Part shown: positions 6,242-9,510 of the stretch, one piece after another
How positions within the stretch are numbered: the stretch's first letter is position 1
How the letters are laid out: each line of letters starts with the position of its first letter
NCBI GenBank assembly: GCA_003173995.1
Contig: PRDT01000042.1
Span: 1 to 9,510 of the forward strand
Reading direction: 5' to 3'
DNA length: 9,510 nt
From: Candidatus Levyibacteriota bacterium
GTDB taxonomy: Bacteria > Patescibacteriota > Microgenomatia > Levybacterales > UBA12049
Made by a program: the position numbers and the translations under genes
The notes under the pieces: generated by a model
The model's input: only the letters and a program-made list of their open reading frames with translations
Told to the model about the DNA's origin: nothing
Databases searched by the model: none

Positions 6242-6274
6242 AGAGGCGGGTGATTAGTGACTAATTCCACCGCC
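6221..6274 (+). promoter_or_regulatory. Ribosome-mediated transcription attenuator: alternating 1:2 and 2:3 RNA pairings
   Basis: Segment 1, GUCACC (6221-6226, inside the Val codons), can pair with segment 2, GGUGAU (6249-6254); nested inside is CUCU (6234-6237) with AGAG (6242-6245) closed by a GUAA tetraloop holding the end of the leader ORF. Segment 2 can instead pair with segment 3: GGCGG (6245-6249) with CCGCC (6270-6274), UG with CA (6251-6252/6268-6269), and AUUAG (6253-6257) with CUAAU (6261-6265) around a UGA loop, forming the antiterminator. Segment 3 is also the 5' arm of the terminator. A ribosome stalled at any Val codon masks segment 1 and leaves segment 2 free (antitermination). 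One at the stop codon covers segment 2 (termination). Pairings were drawn by eye; energies were not computed. Confidence 0.8.
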
Positions 6275-6290
6275 ACCAGGCGGTTTTTTT
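6269..6290 (+). terminator. Rho-independent attenuator terminator upstream of valS
   Basis: ACCGCC (6269-6274) pairs with GGCGGT (6279-6284) across an ACCA loop, followed by an unbroken T run (6284-6290). It lies 29-50 nt before the valS ATG and shares its 5' arm with the antiterminator, so it is conditional for valS. It could also stop read-through from the upstream pseudo-ATPase gene, which has no terminator of its own. Confidence 0.88.
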
Positions 6291-6306
6291 ATAACTAAGA
6301 AAGAAG

Positions 6307-6312
6307 TACAAT
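6307..6312 (+). promoter_or_regulatory. Possible secondary leaderless -10 box directly before valS
   Basis: TACAAT (5/6 to consensus) is followed by exactly 6 nt and the valS ATG at 6319, the same geometry seen for nth and the DUF218 gene. No -35 is visible at the right distance (the T run occupies that place). If active, it would give attenuator-independent basal valS expression; it may equally be chance. Confidence 0.3.
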
Positions 6313-6318
6313 ACCAAT

Positions 6319-8493
6319 ATGGATAAAACATACGATCATAAAAAAGTAGAAGAAAATATATATAAAAAGTGGGAAGAGAGTGGATACTTTAATCCTGATA
6401 ATCTTCCAAATGCAAAAGAGGCAGAATCCTTTTCTATAGTTTTACCTCCTCCGAATGTAACAGGAGCACTTCACATGGGTCATGCATTTGAGGATACCCT
6501 TCAAGATATTGTTATTCGTTTCCAGAGAATGAAAGGTAAAAAAACCTTGTGGGTTCCAGGTACAGATCATGCTGCCATTGCAACTCAATCTAAATTTGAA
6601 AAAGATTTGCAAGCCAAAGAGAAAAAATCCCGTCATGATTTTTCTCGTCAAGAATTTTTTGAAATGATTCAAGAGTTTGCCCTCTCAAATCAATCAACAA
6701 TCTTAGGTCAACTTCATAAACTAGGCCTTTCTCTTGATTGGAGCAGACTTGCATTTACTTTGGATAAAAAGAGAGAAAAAGCTGTAAGAACAGCCTTTAC
6801 AAGAATGTATGACGCAGGGCTTATCTACAGAGGAGATAGGATAGTTAATTGGGATCCTAAGTCTCAAACGACAGTTGCTGATGATGAAATTGAATATGTT
6901 GAGCAGAAAGATCCTTTTTACTACTTTCAATACGGCCCATTTGTCATAGGAACTGTGCGTCCAGAGACGAAGTTTGGTGATAAATATGTTGTTATGCATC
7001 CGGACGATAAAAGATATGAAAAGTACAAACATGGTGAACAAATGGAGGTTGAATGGATTAATGGTAAGATCACAGCCACAGTAATAAAAGATCATGTTGT
7101 AGATATGGAAAAAGGAAGTGGAGTGATGACTATTACTCCAGCACATTCAGAAGTAGATTTCGAGATTGCTAAAAGACATGGATTGGATATCGAGCAGGTA
7201 ATTGATGATAGAGGAATTTTACTTTCAATCGCAGGAGAATTCGCAGGGCAGCATATCAAGAAGGCACGACCCATGATTGTTGAAAAGCTACAAAAGAAAG
7301 GTCTTGTTGTAAAAATTGATAACGAGTATGTTCACAGTGTTGCGACCAGCTATCGTGGTGGTGCTGTGATTGAACCACAGATCAAAAGACAATGGTTTGT
7401 CGATGTTAATAAGGAATTTACCCTTGAGCATTCAAAAATTCCCACTATTAAATCTGGATCTAAAGTCACTCTTAAAAAAATAATGACAGAGGTAGTTACC
7501 TCAGGAGCAATTAAAATTTTTCCTTATAGATTTGAAAAGATATATTTTCATTGGATAGATAACTTAAGAGATTGGTGTATTTCCCGTCAAATTATTTATG
7601 GACACCAAGTCCCGGTTTGGTACAAAGGTAATGAAACATATTGTGGTGTAGAAGCTCCAGAAGGGGAAGGCTGGGTACAGGATACAGATACCCTTGATAC
7701 ATGGTATTCCTCTGGATTATGGACTTTCTCAACGCTTGGTTGGCCAGACCAAACAATTGACCTTAAAACATTCCATCCCACCTCTGTGATTATGCCTGGA
7801 TATGAAATCCTTTTCTTCTGGGTGGCTCGAATGATACTTATGAGCGGATTTTTATTGGGAGATATTCCTTTTGAGAAAGTATTTTTGCATGGAATCGTAA
7901 GAGACAAATTAGGAAGGAAATTTAGTAAATCACTTAATAATGGAGTAGATCCTTTAGAAATGATTGAAAAATATGGGACAGATGCACTACGCTTCTCACT
8001 TGTTTTTGGAGCTGCAGCAGGTAATGATGTTATGTTTGATGAACAGAGGATACAAGGCATGAAGCATTTTGTGAATAAATTGTGGAACATTGCACGTTTC
8101 ATTGAGATGAAACGTATTGGGAGTGGAGAGCTTAACAAAACAAATTTAAAAGATTTAGAAAAGATTGCTCAGCATGAAAAAGATAGACAGTTAGTCCAAC
8201 AAACATCAGACATGGTATCCTTTGTGACAAAAGCAATTGATGGATATATGTTTAATGCAGCTTCACAAGAGATTTATGAATTTGTTTGGCATGTATTTGC
8301 TGATAAATATATAGAAGATGTAAAAAATCGTATTGATGGAAATTCTTCTATTATTCTTGACTCATGTTTCTTAATTACTCTTAAGCTTCTTCATCCGTTT
8401 ATGCCATTTGTTACTGAGGAGATTTTTCAAAGACTTTATCCAGACTTAGCTAAAGAAAAGCCACTGATTATTCAATCCTGGCCAGAAGCATAA
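6319..8493 (+). CDS. valS: Valyl-tRNA synthetase, compact form
   Basis: Class I aminoacyl-tRNA synthetase that charges tRNA-Val. Seen: PPPNVTGALHMGH (43-55) with the HIGH-type motif HMGH (52-55); the editing domain with TVRPETKFGD (212-221) and ITPAHSEVDFEIAKRHG (272-288); DWCISRQIIYGHQVPVWY before the second half of the Rossmann fold; DTLDTWYSSGLWTFSTLGWP; and KFSKS (534-538) for KMSKS, then NNGVDP. The helical anticodon-binding domain runs to LHPFMPFVTEEIFQRLYP near the end. At 724 residues it is well below the usual 850-950: the C-terminal coiled-coil arm is absent and the insertions are short. The GALHMGHA and GWPDQ contexts favour Val over Ile or Leu enzymes, and the Val-rich leader peptide upstream supports this independently. 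No Shine-Dalgarno is visible. def follows after 1 nt. Confidence 0.95.
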   Translation: MDKTYDHKKVEENIYKKWEESGYFNPDNLPNAKEAESFSIVLPPPNVTGALHMGHAFEDTLQDIVIRFQRMKGKKTLWVPGTDHAAIATQSKFEKDLQAKEKKSRHDFSRQEFFEMIQEFALSNQSTILGQLHKLGLSLDWSRLAFTLDKKREKAVRTAFTRMYDAGLIYRGDRIVNWDPKSQTTVADDEIEYVEQKDPFYYFQYGPFVIGTVRPETKFGDKYVVMHPDDKRYEKYKHGEQMEVEWINGKITATVIKDHVVDMEKGSGVMTITPAHSEVDFEIAKRHGLDIEQVIDDRGILLSIAGEFAGQHIKKARPMIVEKLQKKGLVVKIDNEYVHSVATSYRGGAVIEPQIKRQWFVDVNKEFTLEHSKIPTIKSGSKVTLKKIMTEVVTSGAIKIFPYRFEKIYFHWIDNLRDWCISRQIIYGHQVPVWYKGNETYCGVEAPEGEGWVQDTDTLDTWYSSGLWTFSTLGWPDQTIDLKTFHPTSVIMPGYEILFFWVARMILMSGFLLGDIPFEKVFLHGIVRDKLGRKFSKSLNNGVDPLEMIEKYGTDALRFSLVFGAAAGNDVMFDEQRIQGMKHFVNKLWNIARFIEMKRIGSGELNKTNLKDLEKIAQHEKDRQLVQQTSDMVSFVTKAIDGYMFNAASQEIYEFVWHVFADKYIEDVKNRIDGNSSIILDSCFLITLKLLHPFMPFVTEEIFQRLYPDLAKEKPLIIQSWPEA

Positions 8494-8494
8494 T

Positions 8495-9124
8495 ATGAGT
8501 TGGAAGCCATCTTTACCACCATTTCGTGCCTATAAAAAGGAAGTATATGAAAGCCTCTTAGCTGTAAGTGGGTTTATTTATCAAATCGGTGAGACTGAAG
8601 CGCTTCGTCAGCCTTCTACTCCTATTCCTGTCTCTCAAATTTTCTCACCCAATACCAAAGCTAAAATTGCCTATATGAAGCGATGTTTGCTTAAGTATAG
8701 AAAGTTAACAGGCAAGGGTAGAGGCATTGCAGGAGTCCAGCTTGGAATTCCTGAGCAACTTATTGTTATCTGGATGCCTGAAATAAAAGGGAAGGTATTG
8801 GTATTAATAAATCCAAAGATTACCAAAAAGTCAGAAGAACTTTTGAAATATCCTGAAATGTGTATGAGTGCTGCACCTGCTATTGCTCCTGTTGTGCGGC
8901 CAGCATGGGTAGAAGTAAATTATTATGGTGAAGACGGGAAGAAACATACTTGGAATACCAAAACAGACGAGCCTCTGGGCAAGCTCTATAACCGGGTATT
9001 TGAGCATGAAATTGACCATTTAGATGGCATAATTAACATTGACCGTGTACAATCAAAGGAGATTATTTATGAATCAGATCCAGCATACTATAAAACAGCT
9101 TCATTTGAAGCTGTCAAAGCATAA
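8495..9124 (+). CDS. def: Peptide deformylase with variant motifs I and II
   Basis: Metallo-enzyme that removes the formyl group from nascent N-terminal Met at the ribosome. In the 209-residue product: motif I GRGIAGVQLG (75-84, canonical GxGxAAxQ, with Gln Q82 kept), motif II EMCMS (121-125, canonical EGC[LM]S, metal-ligand Cys C123 kept but the Gly replaced by Met), and motif III HEIDHLDG (171-178) with the two metal His and catalytic Glu E172. An N-terminal extension of about 35 residues precedes the usual LRQPSTPIP start region. All catalytic residues are present, so it is probably active. It lies 1 nt after the valS stop, with no clear Shine-Dalgarno, and should fall under the valS attenuator. 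Its 3' end overlaps the next gene by 56 bp. Confidence 0.92.
   Translation: MSWKPSLPPFRAYKKEVYESLLAVSGFIYQIGETEALRQPSTPIPVSQIFSPNTKAKIAYMKRCLLKYRKLTGKGRGIAGVQLGIPEQLIVIWMPEIKGKVLVLINPKITKKSEELLKYPEMCMSAAPAIAPVVRPAWVEVNYYGEDGKKHTWNTKTDEPLGKLYNRVFEHEIDHLDGIINIDRVQSKEIIYESDPAYYKTASFEAVKA
9056..9061 (+). promoter_or_regulatory. Shine-Dalgarno AAGGAG for the downstream TPR gene
   Basis: AAGGAG lies 7 nt before the ATG at 9069, inside the def coding region. It is the only clear Shine-Dalgarno next to a gene start in this window and fixes the start of the overlapping downstream gene. Confidence 0.7.
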
Positions 9125-9510
9125 ATATTTCCCGAAGAATTTCCGATTTATTACCGAATTTTACCAATGGCTAAATAAAGAGAGGCAGCTGTATTTGCCG
9201 AAAAGGCCATTTTGGGTGGGTTTTCTTTTGAGCCTCGCAATCATATTAATAGGATTGTTGTCTTATATGCTCTCTGTATTGAGTGTGAGGTGGTTTGCTC
9301 TGCAGCATCAAAAAGCTCAACTTACTTCTCAATTACAGCTTTGGGAGGGGATAGCACAAAAATACCCAACATATAGGGATGCTTATTTTGAAGCTGCACG
9401 AATTGCATATAGGCTTAATAATCGGGAAAAAGCGTGGGATCTTGTCCAAAAGGTTTTAGCAATTGATCCAAATTTTGCACCAGGAAAAGAATTGGAAGTT
9501 CGCCTAGAAA
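9069..9510 (+). CDS. Membrane-anchored TPR protein, partial (3' end beyond window)
   Basis: An open frame without stops runs from the ATG at 9069 to the window end (147 complete codons). The N terminus (1-47) is rich in Lys, Arg and aromatics, followed by one predicted membrane helix at about 48-71 (VGFLLSLAIILIGLL within it), then a Gln-rich helical stretch (79-95) and a TPR-like helix pair at about 99-135 (DAYFEAARIAYRLNNREKAW, then LVQKVLAIDPNFAPG). The positive-inside rule places the N terminus in the cytoplasm and the TPR part outside. The role is unknown; a scaffold or assembly protein of the envelope is a guess. It overlaps def by 56 bp in the +1 frame and has the well-placed AAGGAG, so the early ATG is preferred to a TTG at 9105. 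It is likely co-transcribed with valS-def. Confidence 0.75.
   Translation, partial: MNQIQHTIKQLHLKLSKHKYFPKNFRFITEFYQWLNKERQLYLPKRPFWVGFLLSLAIILIGLLSYMLSVLSVRWFALQHQKAQLTSQLQLWEGIAQKYPTYRDAYFEAARIAYRLNNREKAWDLVQKVLAIDPNFAPGKELEVRLE

Noticed and set aside
6154..6318. A T-box riboswitch upstream of valS
   Set aside because: The transcript from 6196 to the terminator is only about 95 nt and has no specifier stem or conserved T-box antiterminator bulge; the leader-peptide model explains the structure better.
6721..7146. A 141-codon open frame on the minus strand inside valS
   Set aside because: It is a shadow of the valS reading frame; its translation has no recognisable domain and valS motifs span the whole stretch. 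The same holds for other antisense frames, such as those at 7596-8138 and 5628-5912.
9..9124. UGA recoding, because none of the nine visible stop codons is TGA
   Set aside because: The conserved genes read through at full length in the standard code with no in-frame TGA at conserved positions, and nine stops are too few to argue from.
9125..9510. Non-coding tail after def
   Set aside because: The frame beginning at 9069 stays open to the window end, with a membrane helix, TPR-like repeats and a good Shine-Dalgarno, so the stretch is coding.
1..9510. CRISPR arrays, insertion sequences, tRNA genes or phage remnants
   Set aside because: No regularly spaced repeats, transposase-like frames, terminal inverted repeats or cloverleaf patterns were found on reading both strands.

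Overview
This AT-rich, gene-dense window looks like part of a small-genome candidate phylum bacterium (Patescibacteria/CPR, possibly the Microgenomates side). The assignment is an inference. It rests on short intergenic gaps, a ValRS trimmed to 724 residues, divergent core enzymes (an endonuclease III lacking most Fe-S cysteines, a peptide deformylase with an altered metal motif), a pseudo-ATPase/winged-helix regulator, and promoters placed so close to start codons that mRNAs would be leaderless or nearly so. No rRNA, tRNA, CRISPR array, IS element or origin was seen, and no gene-free stretch exceeds 300 bases.

Layout. Positions 9-716 (minus) encode endonuclease III and 754-1335 (plus) a DUF218/YdcF-like protein; they diverge from a 37-bp gap. 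The DUF218 gene meets, tail to tail with overlapping stop codons, a minus-strand operon read gdhA (3459-4724) -> fbp (2497-3441) -> pgk (1332-2504): glutamate dehydrogenase, fructose-1,6-bisphosphatase and phosphoglycerate kinase. A 121-bp divergent promoter region (4725-4845) separates this operon from a plus-strand regulator-like gene (4846-6153) that fuses a degenerate STAND/AAA-type domain to an OmpR/PhoB-type DNA-binding domain. A TGACAA direct repeat with 11-bp period lies between the two promoters. Positions 6319-8493 encode ValRS, 8495-9124 a peptide deformylase, and 9069 to the window end a membrane-anchored TPR protein cut by the edge.

The most notable region is the 165 bp before valS. 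A strong sigma70-type promoter (TTGACA-N17-TATTAT, extended -10) starts transcription at or one base before the ATG of an unannotated 14-codon ORF, MRNTSLVVVTVVAL, in which five of six consecutive codons are Val. It is followed by mutually exclusive RNA hairpins ending in a GC stem plus seven Ts. This is the full layout of a ribosome-mediated transcription attenuator sensing charged tRNA-Val and controlling the valS-def operon, here with a leader peptide whose own mRNA appears leaderless.

How the parts work together: valS, def and their leader form a translation-capacity operon; gdhA-fbp-pgk joins nitrogen/carbon interconversion to the gluconeogenic part of central metabolism; the winged-helix protein is a candidate regulator of itself and possibly of gdhA-fbp-pgk. 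All functional statements come from motif recognition by eye; no searches or folding programs were run.
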